From the NCBI GenBank assembly GCA_007922225.1, contig ML679966.1:31107896-31171895 (forward strand): a stretch of 64,000 nt of DNA, written 5' to 3'. This document shows, one piece after another, positions 46,376 through 56,835 of this stretch. The notes under the pieces are model-generated. The model ran no database searches and had not been told where the DNA came from. It was given only the letters and a program-made list of their open reading frames with translations. Source of the DNA: Emydura subglobosa (lineage: Eukaryota > Chordata > Testudines > Chelidae). The translations under genes were made by a program, and so were the position numbers. Position 1 is the first letter of the stretch. The number at the start of each line of letters is the position of its first letter.

Positions 46376-48099
46376 TCTGTCTTTCTTGTCTATTCTGTTA
46401 CTTTGCGTTGTGCCTTCCTCCTCCCCCCAAACACCCCTACCCAAAAATACCCAGCAAAAGCTCCTGTACAACTACACACACTCCTTTTGTCTTAGGTGGG
46501 ATTTGATGGTTATAGTTATGTTAATGGAAGGATAAATTCACATTTAGCTTCCTCAATGCCATAACATGTTTTCTCCCAGCTCATAACAATTTTTTCTTTT
46601 ACTCAGTTGGGGGACTGTAGTTTTATGACTCTAATTATACGTAGCATTTTAGTAGCTCTGGTGGCACGTTTCTCCTACAAACAGCCTAGAAATATTTTTC
46701 ATTGCTGTGGGATACTACAACCTCAATATGCCCTAATTTTCAAAGGGATCACAATCTGGTCTCTATTTGCATGCACAAACAATTTTACACAAGAATATAA
46801 CAAGCATCTGCAATTTCATATGCACTATGATGTATGCAAGCTCAGTTTACATGTAAATTGCATTACTTGCACACAAAAGAGTCAGTGCCTAAATACAGAA
46901 GTAAATAAAAATTGCACCTGCAAGAGAATGTGCATGAAGAAACAGGGGCTGTGTTTTAAAATTTTGACCTATGATGTTTAGAGGTGGATTGATTCTAACT
47001 AATTGACTCTTCTAATTTTAATTTCCTTTAAGAATAGCAGGAAAAATACCAATTTTTTTATTGCAGCCAGTTCTCAGCATTATTTTGGCTAAGAGAGAGA
47101 GATACTATTAGAGGAAATATCTCTGCCAAAAATACTGTCATGTACACATTCTTCTATATCTCTGGCAGGAGCCATCTGACATTTTATTATACATGCATGC
47201 AATGATGATGTGTCTCAATGAGTAATTAAATACAGTCTCATGGCTGCCCTGCAAAAATGGCAATCAGCACACACCTGCATTTATTATGGAATGCCACCAT
47301 CAATTCCAGATGAGGTAGAAGGTGAACCAACAGAGTGGCTAACAGAGCAAATGTCTGTGAATTTGTGAACAGCTGGTAAGTCATGGCTTGCTGATATATG
47401 AATTACCCATCAACAAAACAGCTCATTCTCATATGCAGCTCATTTTGATTCCAAATCTGAAACTAAAGGGAAATATCTACTAGTAGATTTATGTAGAGTC
47501 AAACATGGATAGAAAGAAAGTGATAGAAAGCTAGAAACCTTGCTCTGCATAAAAATAAACCTTTCAAGCTTGCCTTCTAAGTACTAATGCTCTAGAGATT
47601 AGATTATGATAATACAAAAATTTTTAAAAATAAATTAAATTGCAGTGTTATACAAAAGTACTGATTTGAGGATTAAAATGTGTAATTTTTCTGAGTTAAA
47701 TTGTAACTAGGTTTCAGTCTTGCAAATGTTGTTAATGTTTTTCAGTAAAGAGGTACTGCCATCCGAAGGATAGGTCAGAAAGGTGGTACTAAAGTGTACC
47801 CAAATTATTTTTTAGGAATAAAGGTTTGCAGTGGTCACTATTGAAAATCCACAACACTTTGAAAGGACATATTTTCAGCCTCAGTCTCCACATTTTGACC
47901 CTAGTTTAAACATACAGATAGATAGATGGACACAAGTTTGTTGGCATGAACCCTTGTAATATTGGAGGATGATTTCAGCCCACCTGAAAATTTGACCCGA
48001 AGTAGTTACACTCTATTTTTAAACTGATAATTATGTCTTTATAAGAGACGTAAGTGATTACTGGTGTGATTAGTTTAGCGGTCCTTGGTAATTACAGCT
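46376..48099. other. unassigned DNA
   Basis: No gene recognised. A 124-codon plus-strand frame at 46,607-46,981 is Cys- and Lys-containing but has no domain pattern I recognise. Confidence 0.4.
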
Positions 48100-48520
48100 G
48101 TGTGAATAACAGATTTTTTGGTTTGCTAACAGAACCAAACAAAATTAGGAAAAAAGCATTTTGAGTTGACCTGAAACTATTTTGTTGTTTGAATTTTTGA
48201 CAAACTGAAAAGTAAAAACCAAGCAAATGAAAATAAAACCAATTGTTTGGGTTAAATGACACATTTCATTTTGATTTAGAGATTTTTATTGCTTTTAAAC
48301 ATTTAAATAATATGGAAGGAATTTTCAAAATAAAAAGATGTTTTGAATCAAAAAATCAAAATGCTTCATTTTGAAAATGTTGAAATGAAATGTTTTGACA
48401 TTTTCAGAATTTTGTTTGCCTTTTTATTTTTTCTTTTGTACATGATTATTCAGCAAAACCAACATGAATTTGCAAAATATTTTATGCTGAACCTGAATTT
48501 TTAGATGGAAAAAAAAGTCT
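48100..48520. repeat. AT-rich fold-back repeat, largest copy
   Basis: The region has 'tttttggtttgctaacagaaccaaacaaaatt', 'gaaaatgttgaaatgaaatgttttgacattttcagaattttg' and long T and A runs that pair with each other. It resembles the other AGAGCTGG fold-backs by motif content but lacks their clear ends. Local inverted sequences TGTTGAAATGAAATGTTTTGACA and flanking A/T runs would form hairpins. Confidence 0.4.
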
Positions 48521-48559
48521 ATTGGTAATGAATATAGATCTCGACTCCAAAATATGTTT

Positions 48560-49115
48560 TATGTGTAAGATTCCCGACATGGAGGGTTGTAGTCAGGGGG
48601 AGAATACATCGTCAGACATTCCCCCACAGTTACAAGGCCTGTGAATGCAAGCCATTATGGCTGAATGAGTCTAACTGCCAAACAATGATCAGAGGAGCAT
48701 TCTGTTGGATGGCCTGAATGGCCAAGTGGACAAAACCATTCTAAGGCAAAATGAAGTCTTAACACTAGCTCCTCCCCCTCTCCCAAAGCAATAGGGTAAT
48801 TGAACTCAGGCCCACAGGGAGGATGGGACTTTGAGAAGGGAGTTTTCCCTGAGAGAGGGGAACAGCTTGGGAGACACACCCTCTGGAAGTCAAACAGACC
48901 AGACAAGGTTTCAGGGTCTGCTGGGCTTCCTTCAATAATGTAATTTTGATCTGTTCCCGTAACTCAAGAGGAAAGCCCTTTGAACTCAGCTTGTAGTAAA
49001 GTATAAGACTAAATTAATCTAAATATGCACGGTACTTTGAAAACCATGTTTTTATGGTTGCTTTGAAATCATTTTCTCTAATATGGTGTGTCATTTGCCA
49101 ATAAACATATTCGGT
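48560..49115. other. unassigned, possibly retroelement-derived
   Basis: This G/A-rich block has direct composition contrast with its flanks and an AATAAA at about 49,101. It might be part of an LTR, but no promoter motif or target duplication was found. An antisense frame at 48,655-48,906 has no known domain. Confidence 0.3.
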
Positions 49116-49399
49116 TTAAGTATTGGTCACTATATTATGAGTCACAGGCTCCCAAAGGGAAGAAACAGGATTCCAGTCACATTTACAGGGTGGTACATTG
49201 CTGTAAATATGGTGCTGTAACCAGATCAAGCTCTAAGAGAGGGAGTGTAGCCTATAGAAATAGCCTAGTTGTTTGCATTATTATTATTAGAAATATTTTT
49301 CATATATATTTTGATATGATTGTGTGATTAAATAATAAAATTAGATATTTTATTCAGCTGTAATGCAAAGTACTTTCCAGGCCACATCCTGGATGACAG

Positions 49400-50410
49400 C
49401 TGCCGTTAGTATATATATATATTCAACCTTTGGCTTAGATAAGTATCAATGTATAACAGGATAAGACATATATGGTCATAACCTTTACCCTAGACAAGTC
49501 AAGAGACATTAAAAGGGGAAGGGGCTGTCCCCGGTTACGCCCAAGAAACTTTACAAGAACACCACAGAACCCACAATAAGCTAGAAATAACAAAGGTGAG
49601 ATAAAAGACCACCTGGAAAAGGATGTGGATACGTCAATAATACGTACTAACCTAGTAGCCAATAAATTATATGTACCCCAAAAGTTTGGAGGTGGAAAGG
49701 CCAAGTATGGGCCGGGAAGGAGGATCCATATTCTTGAGGATATAAGAAAAATCAAATCCAGCTCATTGGGGCAGTCGACTGTCAGCTACCCCTGCTTGAA
49801 GTTTTATTTAGTGTTAAGATTCATTCTTTTATTTTATGTTCTTAAATTTGTCATGTTGTAATGTTAGTCTTAGCTTATAGCTCTTAGCTTTGAAGCAGTG
49901 CTTATTCTACTGAACTCCAACTTGAGAAATTAGACATCTCTTTCAACCAAGTCCAGGAAGGGTGTGAGTATACTAGTTTAAAGCATATCATAGATATATA
50001 TATCAAATAAGTCTTTACATTTAAGATTGTATTAATCCATTATCCATTTGATTATTCATTTTATTTTCTCTATATCAGTCATTTGTTTGTTATTTTATGT
50101 TATTTTATGTTATCTTAATAAATTTATAAATTATACAAATATTGGTTATCACTGGAATTTTTCCTGTGTTGTACCAGGGGTCCTTATAAAATTCACCTGA
50201 AGCCTGATTAAGGATATAATCCTTTAATCCTTTAATCCTTTAATCAGATTAATTGGCAAACCTATTACCCTATTCAATAAATTAATAACCATAAAATCAG
50301 GCTACAGGAGAGTTGTGAAATTCCACCCCAAGACAGGTAAGGGGTGCACTCAAAAACCAGAAAGGTAACTGTGGTGCAAGGAGCCCTGGAAACAGTGACA
50401 CCTGTAAAAA
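49400..50410 (+). mobile_element. candidate LTR-like element, forward orientation
   Basis: A (TA)n run (49,410-49,421) is followed by a promoter-like region ending in GATATAAG (about 49,739-49,746). An AATAAA lies at 50,117-50,122 and a downstream TTTTTCCTGTGTTG completes an LTR-like order with a long transcribed part. Then come three 8-bp TTTAATCC units and 'gaaattccaccccaagacaggtaaggggtgc'. No internal genes or target duplication were seen. The identification rests on layout alone. Confidence 0.35.
50217..50245 (+). repeat. 8-bp tandem repeat (CCTTTAAT)
   Basis: Three perfect consecutive CCTTTAAT units, preceded by AAT and followed by CAGATTAATTGG. Confidence 0.9.
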
Positions 50411-50569
50411 ATTCTGATCATTAGACAAGCAAGAGGGTCATTTGCAGCTTTAGTTACAGCTGCGGGTGGGGGGGAGGGGAGGAGCGAGGGAGCAGAATGA
50501 TTCTACAAAAGTGGCAATTCTTGCTTATTTCAGAAGACTAAGTGATCACAGCAAATGGCCTCACAAACC

Positions 50570-50765
50570 AAGAGCCCAATCCAATCTCCACTGAAACCAA
50601 TAGAAGTTGGACCAGGCCTGTAGGTCTTGCCCTTCACAATTGGACCCCTGAGAGCTGAGTCATGCCTCTACGTAGAGCACCACTGACTTCAGTGGAACTC
50701 AAGGCAGGTACATGAGTCTGCTCATGTGGATCTCATTTCAGCACCACACCCTTGCTAAAGGCCTA
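50570..50765. repeat. fold-back repeat fragments with GACTTCAGTGGA core
   Basis: 'agcccaatccaatctccactgaaaccaatagaagttgg' and 'gctgagtcatgcctctacgtagagcaccactgacttcagtggaactcaaggcaggtacatgagt' carry cores like those of the palindromes elsewhere in the window (CACTGACTTCAGTGG is itself palindromic in CCACTGAAGTCAGTGG). Confidence 0.5.
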
Positions 50766-51280
50766 ATCATAATTTAGAAAATTCTCATAAAAGCTATCAA
50801 GGTAGGAGATTAGGTGCTGAAGACACACAAAGACCTGAAATCAAAGAATACAATGATACTAATGTACATTCCTGGAAATTATAGCATGAATCTTCCAGAA
50901 AAGCCAACTGCCATCCCAGAATCTAGACATCTATGGTTATAATAGTAGAACAAGAAACAAAACAAGTAAATGTTATGCTGGGAAATCTGAGTAATGGTGA
51001 TGTTTGTAAAATATTGGGCCTTTTGTAATAAAAGAAGCTTCATACTTACTCAAAAAGGAATTTCTAATAGAGCTTGCAGACACAGCCTTATGTAGAAAGG
51101 TATATATATAATAGTGGACAAGAATGAAAGAATTTATGAATATTTCAGACACATTTTAGAACTATGTAGGAAAAAAATTATAGGATTAAAGACAATAGAT
51201 GGTTTGATTGTGCTGAGTGTAGGTAAGAACAAAAGTAACATCCATATATAATCAAATTGGGGGAAGTTCAGGGAAAGAAA
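50766..51280. other. unassigned DNA
   Basis: No gene or repeat recognised upstream of the candidate exon. Confidence 0.4.
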
Positions 51281-51306
51281 TTTCTCTCTTCCTTCTCTCT
51301 CTCTAG

Positions 51307-51584
51307 ACAGAAACTCGAGTTACAGTAGTCACACTGAAGTTAATGTGTCGGATTCATTGCTGCAAGAAACAAGGCAGTTGGCCCTTCTATCAGCACTAAG
51401 TCCACCAGGAGTGGGGAACAGCATTGTCAAGTCACTAGCATCCCCTGCTCTGTTGGGTGGGCCGACCCCTGCTGGCAGGAGATTCACTCACCATCTGCAC
51501 ATTTCCAAATTAGATCAGGATCTTGGTCACAGTCCCTTGACCCCAATCTTATCAAGTAATAGGACCAATTGGGGGGGAACATAG
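51307..51584 (+). CDS. candidate terminal exon of unknown gene (low confidence)
   Basis: A strong splice acceptor-like sequence (24 pyrimidines in TTTCTCTCTTCCTTCTCTCT then CTCTAG, 51,281-51,306) is followed by a frame open from 51,309 to a TAG at 51,582-51,584, about 91 codons. The translation includes SHTEVNVSDSLLQETRQLAL, then SPPGVGNSIVKSLASPALLG and RRFTHHLHISKLDQDLGHSP. It is less AT-biased than the neighbourhood. An AATAAA at 51,834-51,839 followed by TTTTTGTGT (GU-rich) could end a 3-prime UTR. I do not recognise the protein, and no internal start codon or upstream exon is identified. It may be an exon of a gene that crosses the window, an exonised repeat, or chance. Confidence 0.22.
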
Positions 51585-51839
51585 CTTTGCCCTAAAGCAT
51601 AAGCAGAGGATCAGCACGACTCTTGACTGTATAGAAAGAAAATTAGATACATTCTTTTCATGTCACTGGGTGCTACATCCCATTACTTTAAACAATTTGC
51701 TGGTGAAAGTAAAAGCAAAAAAAAAAAAAAAAAGACTGTTTCGTTTCCAGAGTCTCCAATACTAACTGTGAAAAGGGAATTTTGTGGATTTTATGTTAGA
51801 GGGTTTAATATAAACTTAGAATCACTGTTTCCAAATAAA

Positions 51840-54084
51840 CATTTACTTTTTGTGTATAAAAGTTCGAGGAGTCAGGATTAGCTGCGAGTTCTTTAGATTA
51901 GATTTAAATATCCCATTTTGAATTACTGCTTTGGAGACTAAATACAGTGCCCTCCCTCACCTCCTATAAGGAAGGAACCAATATATTTACAAATCTTGCA
52001 TGGGTAAAGGTTTGTAGGTTGGTGTTTAAATGCTTACAGATTTAAAAGCAAAGAAACAAAAAACAAATCAGCCATTCAAAAGTAATTACCAAATATGACT
52101 CAGATTGTGAATATTTTAAGGAAAAATCTGTATTTCTTTGAATTGATCATACTACTGTCTAGGACTGATGTCATAGTTTCATGATCAAAATGCTCATGTG
52201 AATTCAAAACCTTTTAAATAAAAGTCTGATTCAACTAAAAATTAGCCTCTGTAGCTTCTTGTACTGAAAACTGCACAGTCATTTTATATAACCTCATGAC
52301 ATCCCAGGGTACCCTGACTGTGTTCTGTGAGTAACCAGATTTATTATTATGGGAGGAATTTTAAGAAGCCACCCCGGACAGTTTTGTTGCTGAAACAAGC
52401 CATAGACAGCCATCTATTATATTCTTTTCTCATTAACCCTCCTGATCTTGAGGCAGATTTAGAGGCCAACAGCCATCATGAATGTGCTTCTGTATCTTAG
52501 CTCAGCAACAAGCCTTTAGCCAGGGAAGAATAGCAAAGGGTCAACACTCACGTAGCCTAAGGTTAAAAATTTAATTCCCAAAATGTCTAAAAGTATTAAT
52601 AAAATGATAGCTCCCACTAAGATGTTCCGGATAACATTAACCAAGAGATTGCAAAAGTAAAGTGTTTAATATGGGCATGGCTTGGGGCTTGGCTGCAGAA
52701 AGCTCATACTGTTATGCACTACTCCCAGAGTTTCTATGATAAAATAACAGCTGTTGGGTTTTGTGCTCATCTCAGTATAACTTTTGAGTAAATTCACTTT
52801 CATCAATGCATGTAAAAGCCGGACCCGGACCTACATATTTCACAAGTCTACAGTGAAAGTTTCCTCTTCAAGGAAACAAATAGCAATTACAAATGCACTG
52901 TACAGCATTTCGTTTTAAAAAACTCCATCCATTTCCCAGCCCAAACCCATCCATCTGTGCAACTATCCACGAATGCAACCGTAGCTTAGAACAACAATAA
53001 TCCGTGATGTGACCATTACAGCAGGTAGGTGATGTGGTTCATTCAAGATGCAAATTTTATTTTGACAAGCTTTAGCTCCACAATCCTTAGAGTAGGGTGA
53101 TTGTGCTTTTGAGTTCCCAGGGCAGACAGATCTTCTTGCTGATGGTCTGCTACAAAATTAGGATCAGCAATATTCCAGGGTTTGTGTGACTTTGAACGTC
53201 AGTGATATTTTTAAGGAGTTCAGGATCTGATTGCACCCTTTCACTGGCTTTTGTTTAAAAGCAAGGTAGTACTGTAGGTCATACAGACGAATCACATCTC
53301 AGGTAAAATCCAAATACAGGAAACTGTATTAAAAATAGTGAATTTCAACCACTTTGAAAGTACATACATAGCAGCGGTAGGACTCTGTAATAAACATGAT
53401 TTACAGAAACTGGGGGGGACACATAAAGAGGCAGTTCAAAACTGAATTTCATTAATACCCTTGTCATCTCAACAGGCAATGAAGATGAAAATAATGAAAA
53501 ATATCTTCTTAAAATGGGTGATTTCATCAGGATTCTGAAAGTTGATTAATTAAATAACATTATTTAAATTGATTAATAAAAGTAGACCACAGTAGGCTGT
53601 ATGAAGAACACAGTTCTGTCATCATACAATAAATAAACTAATTAACAATGAGAGTGCTGTACACAGCAGGGAAAAACAGGTAAAATTAATTGAATTATAT
53701 TTGCAAAAAAAAATTAAGCAACTAAACACAAAGCATTTGTATTAATAAACCCCGTGGACCATTTCTATGCAAGCATCACATTTGGAGGAGAGTGGCTGTT
53801 TTTTCCATAATTCATTAACCCTTCAGAGATGTGTACATGAGCAGTATATAATTTCTAAAAGGGTAGATAGCAAATTTGCCATGGATTTAATCCTGAATGA
53901 AAATTTATGATTTTTACATATTTTTAAGATATTTAATTCTCGTATCAAAAATGTTTATGAATGCAGCACTGGTCATGCAAAATATTTCATTTTTTGGCAT
54001 ATTTATACCAATACTAGGAAAATGACCCTTGTAGCTGATAGACCTTGACATTGACAACAAAGCCAAGAACTGACTTTGTCCCTC
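51840..54084. other. unassigned DNA
   Basis: No gene or repeat recognised. Some of it may be conserved non-coding sequence, but that cannot be judged without an alignment. Confidence 0.4.
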
Positions 54085-54345
54085 AACCAGAGTTGAAAAC
54101 AGTTTGGCTAGTGGTGTAGACTAGCCTAAACCATTTTTAGCATCTGTTACAAAAATTGTTCTAAACACCAGATCAATTTGTATTTCTAGAACACTGGCTG
54201 TAACGCATGTTCAAAACAATTTGAACCCGGCTACTCCTGTGGCCCAGCCATTCACAAATTCAAATGAGCAGGTGAGAGGATCCTATTGTTCTCACCATTT
54301 GTAAACAATAGGTTATTTCCTAGTGTACATGTACCCTCAGTGAAT
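54085..54345. mobile_element. candidate MITE fragment
   Basis: 'gtgtagactagcctaaaccatttttagcatctgttacaaaaattgttctaaacaccagatcaatttgtatttctagaacactggctgtaacgcatgttcaaaacaatttgaacccggctactcctgtg' reproduces a turtle repeat I recall almost word for word. The closing 'tagtgtacatgtaccc' looks like a TAGTGTAGACGTACCC terminus. Left terminus and target duplication are not clear. Confidence 0.5.
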
Positions 54346-55819
54346 GAAAAAGATGAAATTGATGTTCTGTGCATGATGTTCTGTGCTCCCATTTTAATTA
54401 AAATGGGTTTAGTATATACTACACAGCTGAGTAATAGAAGTTAATAACTGTCATATAGTCAGGGCATGGGAGGAAAAATGGTTGCTGCCATTAGCAATTG
54501 TGTGGTTGAGGCAATAAAAAAAATCAGGGGGAGGGGAAGGAGTTGTAGCATGCTACATTACTAAGCATCCGATTTAATGGATAGAAGGGGGCCACAGAGT
54601 ATGGACATTTGCAGTAAATATTTCTGAACTCTTTAATGTACAAAAGGAAGCCCAAACACGCACACCAATTGCAGACTGGCCCTGTATACTTAGATATCCA
54701 CTAAAATGATTATGTTTTGCCACATTCGTGGTATGTATTTTTGTTAATAGAAAGCCAATGCTACTCTGTTCTTGGTACTGGGTTTCTTAATGTTCCAGAA
54801 AAACATACTTTTGCTTTTCCCCACCGTCATCCGCATTTCTTCAGATCACTCCTCCATTTTTGGAGTTGCCGATGTTTTATAGATGGTCTGTATGTATTGT
54901 ATGTTGGTATGCCAATACAGGAAGTAGTGGATAGAATTGGAAGGAAGATTTTGTAATAAATGAGTACACCATTGTGCCTGGTCCCAGATCTACTAACAAA
55001 AATAATAAAAAATTAATAAAAGAAACAAAAGACAGAGGAAGGAAATGCCTTTCCAAGAAAATAGAAAATATACTCAGATGAGTGCAATTCAGATGCTGTA
55101 ATAAAGTCAGCAGTTTATTTCACCATTCACAGACTTCACTGCTTTAAAAACTTATTAGTTAGTGATAAACATTTACACAATTTGAAGTGTCCATCTAAAA
55201 TGTACCATGTGGAACTATCAAGTCTCTCTACACAATTGATATTACCTTTGGTATTTCTTAATGGTCTTGCTTTATGGTTGTTTGTTGAAAATTCAATCTT
55301 CATTTGTAGGTATTTCTGCTGAACTGTTCATGCTTCTATAATACTAATTCTGTTGGGCTAAACATCTAAGTGTACATATTCTATAAACTTTATGGACCAC
55401 ACAGAAAATATCCATCTGCTGATTTTCATTTTATAATGGTTTATTTTCTCCTTAGTTCCAAGGTAGGATTAAAAGCACTAGAGGTTTTATGATTCTTGAT
55501 TGAACTGTAAGGACACATTTACCCAGAAGATGAATCCCCTGGCTATTCTTTTACTGAGAAAAGTAGTTCTAAGATCAATTAAAAACTTCAGCACAGTAGA
55601 AATCCCCCAAGTGCAAAGAACACAAGAGTCTAAGACTATACTTTTCATTAAGCCTGTCTTTAAAAAAACATGTTACGTCCAAACTGTGGTTACAGTTAAT
55701 TTATTAAAATGATTTTGAAAATATAAGTGCTAATCTTCATTAGGAAAAGAAAAATGTAATTAACTTTCGGCTGTGCCATGTTTTCTATGAACTAGGAAAT
55801 GTTAAAGTCTTTTTGTCAT
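54346..55819. other. unassigned AT-rich DNA
   Basis: No gene or repeat recognised. Confidence 0.4.
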
Positions 55820-56700
55820 GGCGTATATATACTCCAGGTTGGCCCAGCAGCCTAGGGGTTAATGCAGCTACTGCCAGCCAGTGCTGATTGGCAGCGCCAT
55901 AGCAGGTGAGAGGATAAAAGAGCTGGGAAGCAGAGGAATGGGGTGCCTGTCAGAGGAGCAAGAAAGGCTGCAGGAGGGAATGCCTGCCAGGAAGCCAATG
56001 AGAAGCTGTGCAGAGACAGCACCTTGAAAAGGGACAACCAGACCAACAGGTCAAAGAGCCTACAGAAACCAGGAAAGGCAGGAAGGAGCTCAGGGCACAG
56101 CCAAAGTTGTGGAGTCCTGATTCTGCCTGTCTGACTTAAGGGCCCAGAGCTGGAACCCAGTGGAGTGGGTTCCCCTACCAGCCCCTGAGAGATTTAAGAA
56201 CTGAGGGAGTTTCCAGACCTGCTGGGCACCAAGACCAGCTGACGCTATCAGGAATAAGGAGAGAACCCACACACATCTCAACAGAACTTGGGAAAGAGGT
56301 ACGACTCACCATCCCACAAGAGAGTGAGCTCTGGTGCATTGCTCTGCCTGGACAGACGGGGTGCTGTGGCATCAACAAACCCGCCCACCCCTTCTTAAGT
56401 TAGTGTTAGGGAGTTAAAGCTTTTGATAGCTAGGCTACGTCCCTATGTTTTGTCTTTTGGTGGTTCAGGACAATACACTATAGACACAGAATAAAGGGGG
56501 ATGTATAGAATCATTTGGGTTAACCATCAAGCTCATATACAAGAGAACAGAAAGAAAGAGAAAACCCACACCCATCCCAATGGGACTTGAGCAAGAGAAA
56601 CTGACTGACCATCCCACCAGATAGTATGAATTTCAATTTGACTTACTCTTGTGCTTGCTGAGAAACTGAGAACCCTGTCAAAGTTACAAGGGCCTCATAT
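55820..56700 (+). mobile_element. candidate LTR-like element with internal duplication
   Basis: The block has a CCAAT-box-like GATTGG (55,886-55,891), a TATA-like GGATAAAAG (55,912-55,920), a long purine-rich transcribed-looking part and an AATAAA at 56,490-56,495. After that, 56,555-56,625 repeats 56,260-56,330 in diverged form ('gagaacccacacacatctcaacagaacttgggaaagag' against 'gaaaacccacacccatcccaatgggacttgagcaagag'). No retroviral coding motif is present. The layout and a resemblance to turtle LTRs from memory support the call. Confidence 0.45.
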
Positions 56701-56757
56701 TCATGTAACACACTGATGAGCATGTCCCCCCACTTGGAATGATTCGCCAATCAAGTT

Positions 56758-56835
56758 ATCTCCAGGGAGGGAATCCAGAATCACTGGGTTTAAAAGAAAG
56801 AGCCTCTACTACCTGAGCTAAAGAACTGGCTCCAT
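56758..56835 (-). repeat. tRNA-derived SINE head or tRNA pseudogene
   Basis: The minus strand reads 'ctttagctcaggtagtagaggc', with an A box TAGCTCAGGTAGTAGAGG, then 'cagtgattctggattccctcc' with a B box GATTCTGGATTCC. Spacing is about 35 bp, as in tRNA genes and tRNA-derived SINEs. The acceptor stem does not pair well enough for a working tRNA, so a SINE head is more likely. Confidence 0.55.

Noticed and set aside
46607..46981. 124-codon plus-strand frame with many Cys
   Set aside because: The Cys spacing does not fit zinc fingers or a secreted cysteine-rich fold that I know, and no signal peptide is convincing.
56758..56835. Possible functional tRNA gene on the minus strand
   Set aside because: A and B boxes are present but the stems do not pair well enough; better explained as a SINE head.
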